Below, one piece after another: positions 16,440 through 24,190 of a stretch of DNA of 64,000 bases. Numbering within the stretch: position 1 is the first letter of the stretch; each line of letters begins with the position of its first letter. The notes beneath the pieces were generated by a model that saw only the letters and a list, made by a program, of their open reading frames with translations, searched no databases and was not told the DNA's origin. The translations under genes were made by a program, and so were the position numbers. The stretch spans positions 1-64,000 of the forward strand of contig NZ_PYAS01000005.1 of the NCBI RefSeq assembly GCF_003014695.1, in the 5' to 3' direction. The DNA comes from Dyadobacter jiangsuensis. GTDB taxonomy: Bacteria > Bacteroidota > Bacteroidia > Cytophagales > Spirosomataceae.

Positions 16440-17189
16440 ATGGACTCACTTTTTACCACCCATGCACTCATCAGTTTACTCACATTGACCTTATTGGAAA
16501 TCGTCCTTGGTATAGACAACGTCATTTTCATCACAATCGTTTCGGGCAAACTTCCTGTTAATCAAAGAAAAAAAGCGCAAAACAACGGCTTGCTCATCGC
16601 GCTCGTGCTGCGGATCGCACTTTTGTTTGGCATTTCGTGGGTTATCGGTCTCAAAGAAGACGTTCTGACGTTGTTTGGCTACGGTTTCAGCGGGCGTGAC
16701 CTGATCCTGCTCGGCGGCGGTCTTTTTCTGCTTTACAGTACTACCAAGGAAATTCACCACAAGCTCGAAGGCGAGCCGGAAGACCTGCCATCCGGCGATA
16801 TTTCAGATAAAAAATCGATGTCGTTCGGCAGCGCACTGGTTCAGATCGCTTTGCTGAACATTATCTTCTCCTTCGACTCTGTGCTTACGGCCGTCGGTCT
16901 GGTGAAAGAAGTGCCGATCATGATCCTCGCAGTCATTGCTTCGACATTCATTATGATCGCTTTTGCGGCTAAAATCGGGGATTTTGTAAATAATCACCCC
17001 TCCATCAAAATTTTAGCGCTGTCATTTTTGTTGATGATTGGCACGCTGCTTGTGGCCGAAGCATTCCACTATGAAATCCCGAAAGGCTACGCTTATTTCG
17101 CGATGGCATTCTCGTTCTTCGTGGAATTGCTCAATATGCAGGCGGATAAAAAGAAAAATCCGGTGAAGCTGCGCGACCGCGTGAACTGA
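16440..17189 (+). CDS. TerC-family integral membrane protein
   Basis: A 249-residue protein with about seven membrane helices. The family signature 'LLEIVLGIDNVIFI' (about 17-30) and its second half 'NIIFSFDSVLTAVGLVKE' (about 140-157) carry the paired acidic residues (E-x6-D and D) of the TerC/Alx fold, which is linked to metal (Mn2+/Ca2+) homeostasis and metalation of exported proteins. The start at ATG 16440 is supported by the promoter just upstream. It lies 13 nt before dnaG and may be cotranscribed with it. Confidence 0.92.
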   Translation: MDSLFTTHALISLLTLTLLEIVLGIDNVIFITIVSGKLPVNQRKKAQNNGLLIALVLRIALLFGISWVIGLKEDVLTLFGYGFSGRDLILLGGGLFLLYSTTKEIHHKLEGEPEDLPSGDISDKKSMSFGSALVQIALLNIIFSFDSVLTAVGLVKEVPIMILAVIASTFIMIAFAAKIGDFVNNHPSIKILALSFLLMIGTLLVAEAFHYEIPKGYAYFAMAFSFFVELLNMQADKKKNPVKLRDRVN

Positions 17190-17202
17190 ACATTAGAAAA
17201 TT

Positions 17203-19242
17203 ATGCGCATTAACCCCGAAACGGTAGAGAGGATCAAGCACGCCGCAGACATCGTGGAAGTGGTAGGGGATTTTGTGTCCTTGAAGAAAAAAGGCGCCAA
17301 CTATTCGGCTTGCTGCCCGTTTCACAACGAAAAAACACCATCCTTTAACGTCAACCCCGTCAGGCAGATTTATAAATGTTTCGGCTGCGGGGCCGCGGGC
17401 GATTCCATCAAGTTCGTGATGGACATCGACGGTATCGGTTATGGCGAAGCATTGCGGTATCTGGCGGGTAAGTACAATATCGAGATTGAAGAGGAGGAGC
17501 TCACTGATGAAGAAACCATCCGGCAAAACGTTCGGGAGAGTTTGTACATCATTCTCAATTACGCTAAAAACTATTACCAGCACCAGCTCCATCACAGCGA
17601 GGAAGGTCAGGCGATTGGTCTGAGCTATTTCCGGGAGCGCGGTTTTACGAATGAAATCCGCAAGAAGTTCGAGCTGGGTTACAGTCTCGACAACTGGGAT
17701 TCTTTCTCCAAAGAAGCACTAGAAAAGGGTTATTCGGCCGAAATTCTTGAAAAAGCGGGTCTGCTCATCCATAAGGAGGGCAGTCATACGGCAGGCTACG
17801 ACCGTTTCCGTGGCCGGGTTATTTTCCCAATCCACAATATCGCGGGTAAGACCATCGCGTTCGGTGCGCGGATACTGAAAACTGATAAAAATCAGCCCAA
17901 GTACCTCAACTCTCCCGAAACGGAGGTTTACCATAAAAGCGAGGTCCTTTACGGCATTTATCAGGCGAAGAACGCAATCCGCAGTCTCGAACATTGCTAC
18001 CTGGTTGAAGGATACACGGATGTTATCTCCCTGCATCAGGCCGGGATTGAGAACGTCGTCGCCTCGTCCGGAACATCGCTTACGGTCGAGCAAATCCGGC
18101 TGATCGGCCGCTTTACACCCAACATTACCATTTTGTATGATGGCGATATGGCGGGTATCAAAGCGGCCCTGCGCGGTCTGGATCTTGTTTTGGAAGAAGG
18201 CTTGAATGTGAATGTCGTCCTTTTCCCCGATAACGAAGACCCCGACAGCTATGTCCGCCGGGTAGGTGCCGAGGCATTCAAAGCGCATTTGAAAAAGGCC
18301 TCGAAGGACTTTATCACTTTCAAAACGGAAATTCTGTTGCAGGATGCCGGAAATGATCCTTTCCGGTTGGCTGCGGTGATCCAGGAAGTGGTCAACAGCA
18401 TCGTCAAAATCCCCGATGCGATTAAAAGGCAGGTGTTTTTCCACCGTACATCGGAAATGATGCGGGTGGACGAACAAATGCTGATCACGGAGGGCAACAA
18501 GCTGATGCGCAAGCAGCAGACTGCCAAACCAACCGAACGGCAGCCTCGCCAAAACAATGCAGGTTCAGGGTTTGCGAGCCCGGGATTTGCGCCTCCGGAT
18601 AGGTCCATGCCAGATGGGCCGGACGACCTGGACGCGTTGTTCAGTGATGGTTTCGGGCCATTTGCGGGCGAGCCGGATGCAAATCCCTTCGTTCCCGAAC
18701 AACCCGCCCCGGAAACGTTTCAGCGGAGCAAGCTGCATTACCAGGAGGAAGCATTCGTGCGCCTGCTCGTCGTGCATGGTGCGCGCGAGCTGGAACCGTC
18801 CATTACGGTTTGTCAGTATGTATTGGGCCAAATCGAGGGAATCGAGCTAAAAGACCCGGTATTCAGCCATTTGCTGACGCTGTTCCGTGAAAATTTCAAC
18901 CGGAACCACGTCCTGACCACCGAGTACTTCCTGCAACACCATGAGACGGATATCAGGAACCTGACCATCGAATGGCTGACCCAGAAACATGAGCTCAGCG
19001 AACTTTGGCAGGAGAAATACGAGATCTACGTGCCGTTTGAGACAGATGTGCTGGACAAAACGGCTTTCAACAATATTCTCAGGCTGAAAAAGGCATTCAT
19101 TGAAGAGAAAATGAAGGTTTGCCTGCAACAAGCGGTACACGCGCAGACGGAAGAGGAACAACATGCCATTATGACGGAATTTATGTTCTACAAAGGCATC
19201 AGCATGGCAGCCGCCAAGGAATTGGGAAGCGTAATCGGATAA
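17203..19242 (+). CDS. dnaG: DNA primase DnaG
   Basis: DnaG makes RNA primers for replication. The 679-residue protein has the N-terminal CHC2 zinc finger (C38, H41, C59, C62 in 'CPFHNEKTPSF...YKCFGCG'), the catalytic core with TOPRIM motifs 'LVEGYTDVISLHQAG' (about 267) and 'YDGDMAGIKAALRG' (about 310), and 'FPDNEDPDSYVR'. A low-complexity Pro/Gly/Asp-rich linker (about 440-505) separates it from the C-terminal helicase-binding region. The C-terminal part is longer than in E. coli (581 residues), as is common in Bacteroidota. Confidence 0.96.
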   Translation: MRINPETVERIKHAADIVEVVGDFVSLKKKGANYSACCPFHNEKTPSFNVNPVRQIYKCFGCGAAGDSIKFVMDIDGIGYGEALRYLAGKYNIEIEEEELTDEETIRQNVRESLYIILNYAKNYYQHQLHHSEEGQAIGLSYFRERGFTNEIRKKFELGYSLDNWDSFSKEALEKGYSAEILEKAGLLIHKEGSHTAGYDRFRGRVIFPIHNIAGKTIAFGARILKTDKNQPKYLNSPETEVYHKSEVLYGIYQAKNAIRSLEHCYLVEGYTDVISLHQAGIENVVASSGTSLTVEQIRLIGRFTPNITILYDGDMAGIKAALRGLDLVLEEGLNVNVVLFPDNEDPDSYVRRVGAEAFKAHLKKASKDFITFKTEILLQDAGNDPFRLAAVIQEVVNSIVKIPDAIKRQVFFHRTSEMMRVDEQMLITEGNKLMRKQQTAKPTERQPRQNNAGSGFASPGFAPPDRSMPDGPDDLDALFSDGFGPFAGEPDANPFVPEQPAPETFQRSKLHYQEEAFVRLLVVHGARELEPSITVCQYVLGQIEGIELKDPVFSHLLTLFRENFNRNHVLTTEYFLQHHETDIRNLTIEWLTQKHELSELWQEKYEIYVPFETDVLDKTAFNNILRLKKAFIEEKMKVCLQQAVHAQTEEEQHAIMTEFMFYKGISMAAAKELGSVIG

Positions 19243-19264
19243 TTTAACCTAAATATTCGCTGTC

Positions 19265-19804
19265 ATGAAAAATGCGTTGGCCTTTTTGTGCCTTTTTTTG
19301 CTGATTACCGCGTGCAGTCCGTCCTATAAACTACTGAAAGTCAAAAAAGAAGACTCTTTCAAGCTCGCCGACTTCCCTACTTACGGCTTTTTCGATATTG
19401 AGGCTAAGGGCGATACGGTTTCCCAGAACTTCGAGAAGAACGTGAGCATTATCAAGGAAGCCATTGCCAAAAACTTGCAAGCCCGCGGGCTCGACGAGGC
19501 GCGTGACCCGAGCCTGAAAATCAATATTGCATTGAATGTGCAGGAACAGTTGCAAACCCGGCAAACAGACTTCCGTACCGACGGTCTGCCGCGCTACATG
19601 GGCCAGCGGCGTTATTCATGGAAAAGCGAAGAAGTAGTAACCGGTAAATACCGTGAAGGCACGATTGTGATCGACCTTGTGGATGCCGCTGACAACCGGA
19701 TGGTCTGGCAAGGCGGCGCGAGCGGCATAATTCCTGAAAAAACGAAGAATTTCTCGGAAGATATCAATCAGGTAATCAGCGAGGTAGTCGCCAAAATACC
19801 GTAA
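19265..19804 (+). CDS. DUF4136-family lipoprotein
   Basis: A 179-residue protein with a lipoprotein signal peptide (lipobox 'LITAC', Cys17). The body matches the DUF4136 pattern: a strand-rich start 'FADFPTYGFFDI'-like segment (here 'KLADFPTYGFFDI'), 'IKEAIAKNLQARGL', 'INIALNVQEQ' and the terminal 'GTIVIDLVDAADNRMVWQGGASG'. It is likely anchored in the outer membrane; the function is unknown. It lies 22 nt downstream of dnaG and is convergent with the YtxH-like gene. Confidence 0.85.
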   Translation: MKNALAFLCLFLLITACSPSYKLLKVKKEDSFKLADFPTYGFFDIEAKGDTVSQNFEKNVSIIKEAIAKNLQARGLDEARDPSLKINIALNVQEQLQTRQTDFRTDGLPRYMGQRRYSWKSEEVVTGKYREGTIVIDLVDAADNRMVWQGGASGIIPEKTKNFSEDINQVISEVVAKIP

Positions 19805-19817
19805 TTTCGAACAGCAA

Positions 19818-19850
19818 AAAGGGTCGCTTCGTTATCGGAAACAACCCTTT
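19818..19850. terminator. Weak bidirectional hairpin between convergent genes
   Basis: AAAGGGT (19818-19824) can pair with ACCCTTT (19844-19850); the loop can form further partial pairs. It sits exactly between two converging genes. Confidence 0.4.
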
Positions 19851-19873
19851 CAATGTCGTGAATATCGGAGTTA

Positions 19874-20176
19874 CTAAGCATTGTTGTTGACTACGCCGCG
19901 AACTTTTTCGCTCACATTGTCGGCCACACCATTTGCTTTTTCTTTTGCGCTGCTTACGTTTTTCAGGAACCCGTCTTTGAGTCTGTCGGCCAGGTGGGAC
20001 AGTTCTTCAAGGCTTTTCTCATATTTATCCTTTGCGTTTCCGCCGAGGTCATTTGCCTTATTTTTGATCAATTTGCGGGTTTCTTTTCCGTCTTTGGGAG
20101 CTACCAAAAGGCCAATCGCGATGCCTGTTAACAGTGCTCCGATCGAGCCAATCAAAAATTTTTGGTTCTTGTTCAT
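19874..20176 (-). CDS. YtxH-domain protein
   Basis: A 100-residue protein with one N-terminal membrane helix containing 'GALLTGIAIGLLVAPKDGKETRKLI', split at about 13-37; the 'GLLxAPxxGxETR' turn is the YtxH (PF12732) signature. The rest is a charged, probably helical tail with 'VADNVSEKVRGVV'. YtxH proteins are associated with general stress in Bacillus; the role here is not known. Confidence 0.85.
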   Translation of the reverse strand: MNKNQKFLIGSIGALLTGIAIGLLVAPKDGKETRKLIKNKANDLGGNAKDKYEKSLEELSHLADRLKDGFLKNVSSAKEKANGVADNVSEKVRGVVNNNA

Positions 20177-20231
20177 ACGAATTCCCTATTTTGTGTTGAT
20201 AAAACATTAGAACTGAAAATAACAAAATACT

Positions 20232-21383
20232 GTGCCACTTCGCAAATCAGCGCGCCGATTTTCCATAAACGGCATTTTCTCACTCCTACTTTTTTCCCTA
20301 TTCCTGGTTAAAGCAGGTGAAGGCAGGGCGCAATGGAAGGTCATCGATATCAAAACGAAGATCCATATGCGCGCAGTACACGCCATATCGCCTACTATCT
20401 GTTGGATTGGCGGTACTCGGGGCACTGTTTTGAAGACTACCAACGGCGGGCACACCTGGACAACCTACAAAGTTTCCGGTGCCGACTCCCTCGACTTCCG
20501 CGACATCCATGCATTCGACAAACAGGTGGCGATCGCGATGAGTGCCGGTGAGTCGGAAAAGGACAAAGCGAAAATTTACAAAACAGAGGACGGCGGAGAA
20601 AGCTGGAAGCTTGTGTACCAAACTACACAGAATGGGGTTTTTCTGGATGGAATCGACTTTTGGGATAAAAATAAAGGCATTTGCCTCGGCGATCCGACCC
20701 AAGGCAGACTCTTCATTCTTACAACCGGTGACGGTGGTAACAGCTGGCAGGAACTCCCGCTCGATAAACGCCCGGCAGCCGAACCCGGAGAAGCATGCTT
20801 CGCGGCGAGCGGCACATCCATCCTCACCAATGGCAAGGGCGTGGCTTTCATCGGTACCGGCGGCAGCAAAATGGCCAGGGTTTTCAGAACGGAAGATTAC
20901 GGCCAAAGCTGGCAGGTCTCCGCAACCCCATTACCGGCGGGGCCGACCAGCGGAATTTTTGGTTTAAGATTCTGGTCTAAAAAGAATGGCATAGCGGTAG
21001 GCGGGGACTATAAAAAGACCACCGATTCAACTCAAAACGTGCTTCTCACGAACGATGGCGGTATTACCTGGACATTAGCCGGCATGACCAAACCCACCGG
21101 GCTGAAAGAATCGGTAGCCATTTACCACAAAACCAACGCTACCTGGAACGGCGACACGCAGATCCGCTCGGACAATTATGCCCTGGTAGCCTCAGGCCCC
21201 TCCGGCAACAGCGTCTCCTTAGACCGTGGAAAAAGCTGGATTTCACTCGGTACCGAGGGCTTCCATTCCATGAGCTTCGCCGGAAATGTGGGTTACGGTG
21301 TCGGAGCGAATGGTTTAATCGGCAAAATCGAAAAGATTTCGTCTAAAAAGAAAAAGAAGAAGCTGGTATTAGTCGATCAGTGA
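20232..21383 (+). CDS. Secreted Ycf48/BNR-repeat beta-propeller protein
   Basis: A 383-residue exported protein. The start is a GTG (20232); no ATG lies upstream of the signal peptide ('FSLLLFSLFLVKAGEGRAQW'), so the GTG is preferred. At least six Asp-box motifs (S/T-x-D-x-G-x-S/T-W) are visible: 'TTNGGHTW', 'TEDGGESW', 'TGDGGNSW', 'TEDYGQSW', 'TNDGGITW' and 'SLDRGKSW', which give a six- or seven-bladed propeller like the photosystem II assembly factor Ycf48. The C-terminus ends in a lysine-rich run. In non-photosynthetic Bacteroidota these are generic periplasmic or surface propellers of unknown ligand. Confidence 0.85.
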   Translation: MPLRKSARRFSINGIFSLLLFSLFLVKAGEGRAQWKVIDIKTKIHMRAVHAISPTICWIGGTRGTVLKTTNGGHTWTTYKVSGADSLDFRDIHAFDKQVAIAMSAGESEKDKAKIYKTEDGGESWKLVYQTTQNGVFLDGIDFWDKNKGICLGDPTQGRLFILTTGDGGNSWQELPLDKRPAAEPGEACFAASGTSILTNGKGVAFIGTGGSKMARVFRTEDYGQSWQVSATPLPAGPTSGIFGLRFWSKKNGIAVGGDYKKTTDSTQNVLLTNDGGITWTLAGMTKPTGLKESVAIYHKTNATWNGDTQIRSDNYALVASGPSGNSVSLDRGKSWISLGTEGFHSMSFAGNVGYGVGANGLIGKIEKISSKKKKKKLVLVDQ

Positions 21384-21430
21384 GCTTCGTGTTCATTCAC
21401 GGTCGGCCGCAGCCGTGCCTTCGTGGCAGT

Positions 21431-22438
21431 TTAGATTCGATCAATCAATTCATTCACCTTCCGAACTTCCCGGCCTGCCAAATGATCAGCGATTGCAGCC
21501 GCATGCTCACGACCATTTTCTATAAATACCTTTTCCGTGAACACACCGGCTAATACAGTCCCGCACAGATACAGCCCCGGCACATTCGTTTCAAAAGTCT
21601 CCGAATCATACTCCGGCACCTTCGTAACCGGGTCGAGCGTCACGCCACAACGTGCGAGCAAATGCTCGTCGGGCAAATAGCCTACCAATAGAAAAACGAA
21701 ATCCGCCGGTAGCCATTCCTGTTCGCCCGTTTCGAGATTTTCGATTAAAAGCCGCCCCGGCTCGATTGCACGTGTCACCGAGTTGAAACGCGTGTGGATC
21801 TTTCCTTCTTTCACACGGTTTTTCACATCCGGCACGAGCCAGTACTTTACCTTGGTACGGAAGTCGGCTTCCTTATGTACGATTGTCACCTTCGCGTCAT
21901 GGCGATACAGCTCCAAAGCGGCCTCTACCGACGAGTTGGAACCGCCGACCAGCACTACATTGGTATAGGAGTATTTAAATGGCTCATCATAATAATGCGA
22001 AACGTGCGGCAGGTTTTCACCCGGCACGTTCAGCATACGCGGCACATCGAAGTAGCCCGTCGCCAGGATTACATTTTTGGATTGAAATACCTGTCCGTCA
22101 TTGGAATAGGTCAGGAAAGTACCGTCCGCCTGCTTTTCTGAGCGATCCACATCTACGAACAGCTTGAAATTCAAATGATAATAGCCGGCAACCTTCCGGT
22201 AGTACTGCAAAGCCTCGTTGCGATTGGCTTTTACATCCGAAATCGCAAACGGAATGCCGCCAATCTCGATATTTTCGGCAGTGGAGAAAAACTTCATCCG
22301 TCTCGGATACCGGCGGATGGATTCGGTGAGATTTCCTTTTTCGAGGATCAGGTAATCGAGGCCGCTCTTGGCCAGTTCTACACCCATTGCGAGGCCGCAC
22401 GGGCCGCCGCCGATAATGATTGCGTCGTAAATATGCAT
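21431..22438 (-). CDS. ypdA: YpdA-type FAD/NAD(P) disulfide reductase
   Basis: A 335-residue flavoprotein with the N-terminal FAD motif 'IIIGGGPCGLAMGVELAKSG' (about 6-25), a second dinucleotide motif 'VVLVGGSNSSVEAALEL' (about 162-178) and 'ATGYFDVPRMLNVPGE'. There is no CxxC redox pair, as is typical for YpdA. In Firmicutes YpdA reduces bacillithiol disulfide with NADPH; Bacteroidota homologues sit with bacillithiol-type redox control, but the substrate here is inferred. It is transcribed divergently from pabB. Confidence 0.82.
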   Translation of the reverse strand: MHIYDAIIIGGGPCGLAMGVELAKSGLDYLILEKGNLTESIRRYPRRMKFFSTAENIEIGGIPFAISDVKANRNEALQYYRKVAGYYHLNFKLFVDVDRSEKQADGTFLTYSNDGQVFQSKNVILATGYFDVPRMLNVPGENLPHVSHYYDEPFKYSYTNVVLVGGSNSSVEAALELYRHDAKVTIVHKEADFRTKVKYWLVPDVKNRVKEGKIHTRFNSVTRAIEPGRLLIENLETGEQEWLPADFVFLLVGYLPDEHLLARCGVTLDPVTKVPEYDSETFETNVPGLYLCGTVLAGVFTEKVFIENGREHAAAIADHLAGREVRKVNELIDRI

Positions 22439-22500
22439 TGTATGGCTGACGGCCTTTTGCTCGCGGCCGCCCTTAGTCTTTTAACCCTCTAATTTAGCTA

Positions 22501-23568
22501 TTGGTTTCTGAACTTTGTAAATTAGCTCACTGTTCAGAAAGTCTGATAATACCACTTTTTAGCTTGGAAAACGCGGCCGGGGACTTTACGGAGAAACTGA
22601 ATGAATGGGGCAAAGCCAAAACCCCGTTCTTTTTTTTGGTAGACTACCAATTCCAAAAACCGCTTGCCTGGAAACTTGGCGACGTCGATCCAGAGGAGAT
22701 CCTCTTCAATCTGAATGGCTTTACCAATGATACGGCGGCATTCGGCGACGACCTTCCGGAACACATTCAGTTCGACAAGCATCCGCTCGCTTTTAAGGAT
22801 TACCAGCCCAAATTCGACTGTGTCTTGCACCATCTGAATGCCGGCAACTCATTCCTGGTGAACCTTTCAGTACCGACGCCGATCGACACCAACCTCACGT
22901 TGAAACAGATATTCCGGCATAGCGAAGCACCTTACCGGCTGCTATTCAAGAATCGGTTCGTCTGTTTCTCTCCCGAAATTTTCGTACGCATTCAGGACAA
23001 CCGCATTGCCTCGTTTCCGATGAAAGGCACCATCGACGCCTCGGTACCGAATGCGGAGCAAGTCATACTTTCAGATTACAAAGAAGCTGCCGAGCACGCC
23101 ACGATCGTCGATTTGATTAGAAATGATCTCAGTATGGTGGCTAAAAAAGTCTGGGTGGAGCGCTATCGCTATATCGATCGTATTCAGGCTTCCGACAAAA
23201 CTCTTTTACAGGTGAGTTCTGAAATTGCGGGTATTTTACCAACCAATTTCAATGGTGAATACGGTGATCTTTTGAAAAAACTGCTACCTGCCGGCTCCAT
23301 TACCGGCGCCCCGAAACCACGCACGCTGGAAATCATTCGGGAGGCCGAAGAATATAACCGTGGTTATTACACCGGGGTGATGGGGTATTTTGATGGAGAA
23401 AACTTTGAAAGCGCGGTAATGATCCGTTTTATCGAGCAAGAGGATCAACAACTGGTTTTCAAAAGCGGGGGTGGAATTACGGCATTAAGCAATGCAAGAA
23501 GTGAATACCAGGAAGTGATTGATAAAGTTTATCTCCCATTTAGCCACACCCCGCATGCTGTGCTTTGA
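22501..23568 (+). CDS. pabB: Aminodeoxychorismate synthase component I (PabB)
   Basis: It converts chorismate plus ammonia to 4-amino-4-deoxychorismate for folate synthesis. The 355-residue protein is a chorismate-binding domain only: 'FPMKGTIDAS' (about 176), 'EHATIVDLIRNDLSMVAK', 'LPAGSITGAPKPRTLEII' and 'YYTGVMGYFDGENFESAVMI'. No ATG precedes the conserved region; the start is the TTG at 22501 or a later TTG at 22564 (followed by ENAAGDFTEKL), which better fits the usual length. It overlaps pabC by 14 bp. Confidence 0.9.
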   Translation: MVSELCKLAHCSESLIIPLFSLENAAGDFTEKLNEWGKAKTPFFFLVDYQFQKPLAWKLGDVDPEEILFNLNGFTNDTAAFGDDLPEHIQFDKHPLAFKDYQPKFDCVLHHLNAGNSFLVNLSVPTPIDTNLTLKQIFRHSEAPYRLLFKNRFVCFSPEIFVRIQDNRIASFPMKGTIDASVPNAEQVILSDYKEAAEHATIVDLIRNDLSMVAKKVWVERYRYIDRIQASDKTLLQVSSEIAGILPTNFNGEYGDLLKKLLPAGSITGAPKPRTLEIIREAEEYNRGYYTGVMGYFDGENFESAVMIRFIEQEDQQLVFKSGGGITALSNARSEYQEVIDKVYLPFSHTPHAVL

Positions 23569-24148
23569 AACGATTTGCGTAGAACACCGGCAATTGAAAA
23601 ACCTGTCGTACCACGAAGCACGCCTCAACAAAACCCGCCGGGAATTGTGGGGTTATGATGATAACTGGGATTTAGCCGAACTGCTTCCCGTTCCCGACCA
23701 GGTCGACGACACTATGCACAAATGCCGCATTGCCTACGATAAGAAGGTCGACAATATCAGGTGGGAACCTTATTCCCGCCGTGCAATCCGCAAAATCAGG
23801 CGGGTTTATCACGATGAAATCGACTACCGGTACAAATATGACAACCGCGACTCCCTGAATGCACTTTACGCGCAACGCGGGGACGCGGACGAGATACTGA
23901 TCATCAGGAAGGGGCTGGTAACCGACTCCAACTTTTGCAATGTCGCGTTCCGTGACGGTAACCGCTGGCTCACCCCCGTGAGCCCGCTCCTGCCTGGCAC
24001 CCAGCGTGCATTACTGCTCGACCAGGGCATTATTGAAACTACGGACATTCGCGAAAGTGATATAAAATCATTCAGCCAGATACGGCTTTTCAACGCGATG
24101 GTCGACTGGGCGCATGCCGCAACGCTCGATGTTTCGTTGATTGCTTGA
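23555..24148 (+). CDS. pabC: Aminotransferase class IV (PabC-like aminodeoxychorismate lyase)
   Basis: A PLP enzyme expected to release pyruvate from 4-amino-4-deoxychorismate to give p-aminobenzoate. The start is ATG 23555 (MLCFETICVEHRQ). The 197-residue protein is somewhat shorter than E. coli PabC (269) but keeps the fold IV blocks: 'HEARLNKTRRELWG', the probable PLP lysine in 'YRYKYDNRDSL' (about 86-96), 'DEILIIRKGLVTDSNFCNVAF' split at 110-130, and 'TPVSPLLPGTQRALLLDQG'. The 14-bp overlap with pabB supports a common pathway. Confidence 0.85.
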   Translation: MLCFETICVEHRQLKNLSYHEARLNKTRRELWGYDDNWDLAELLPVPDQVDDTMHKCRIAYDKKVDNIRWEPYSRRAIRKIRRVYHDEIDYRYKYDNRDSLNALYAQRGDADEILIIRKGLVTDSNFCNVAFRDGNRWLTPVSPLLPGTQRALLLDQGIIETTDIRESDIKSFSQIRLFNAMVDWAHAATLDVSLIA

Positions 24149-24190
24149 CCACAAATTGCGAACTTGCGCCCGAATTAAAGCATTGAATCC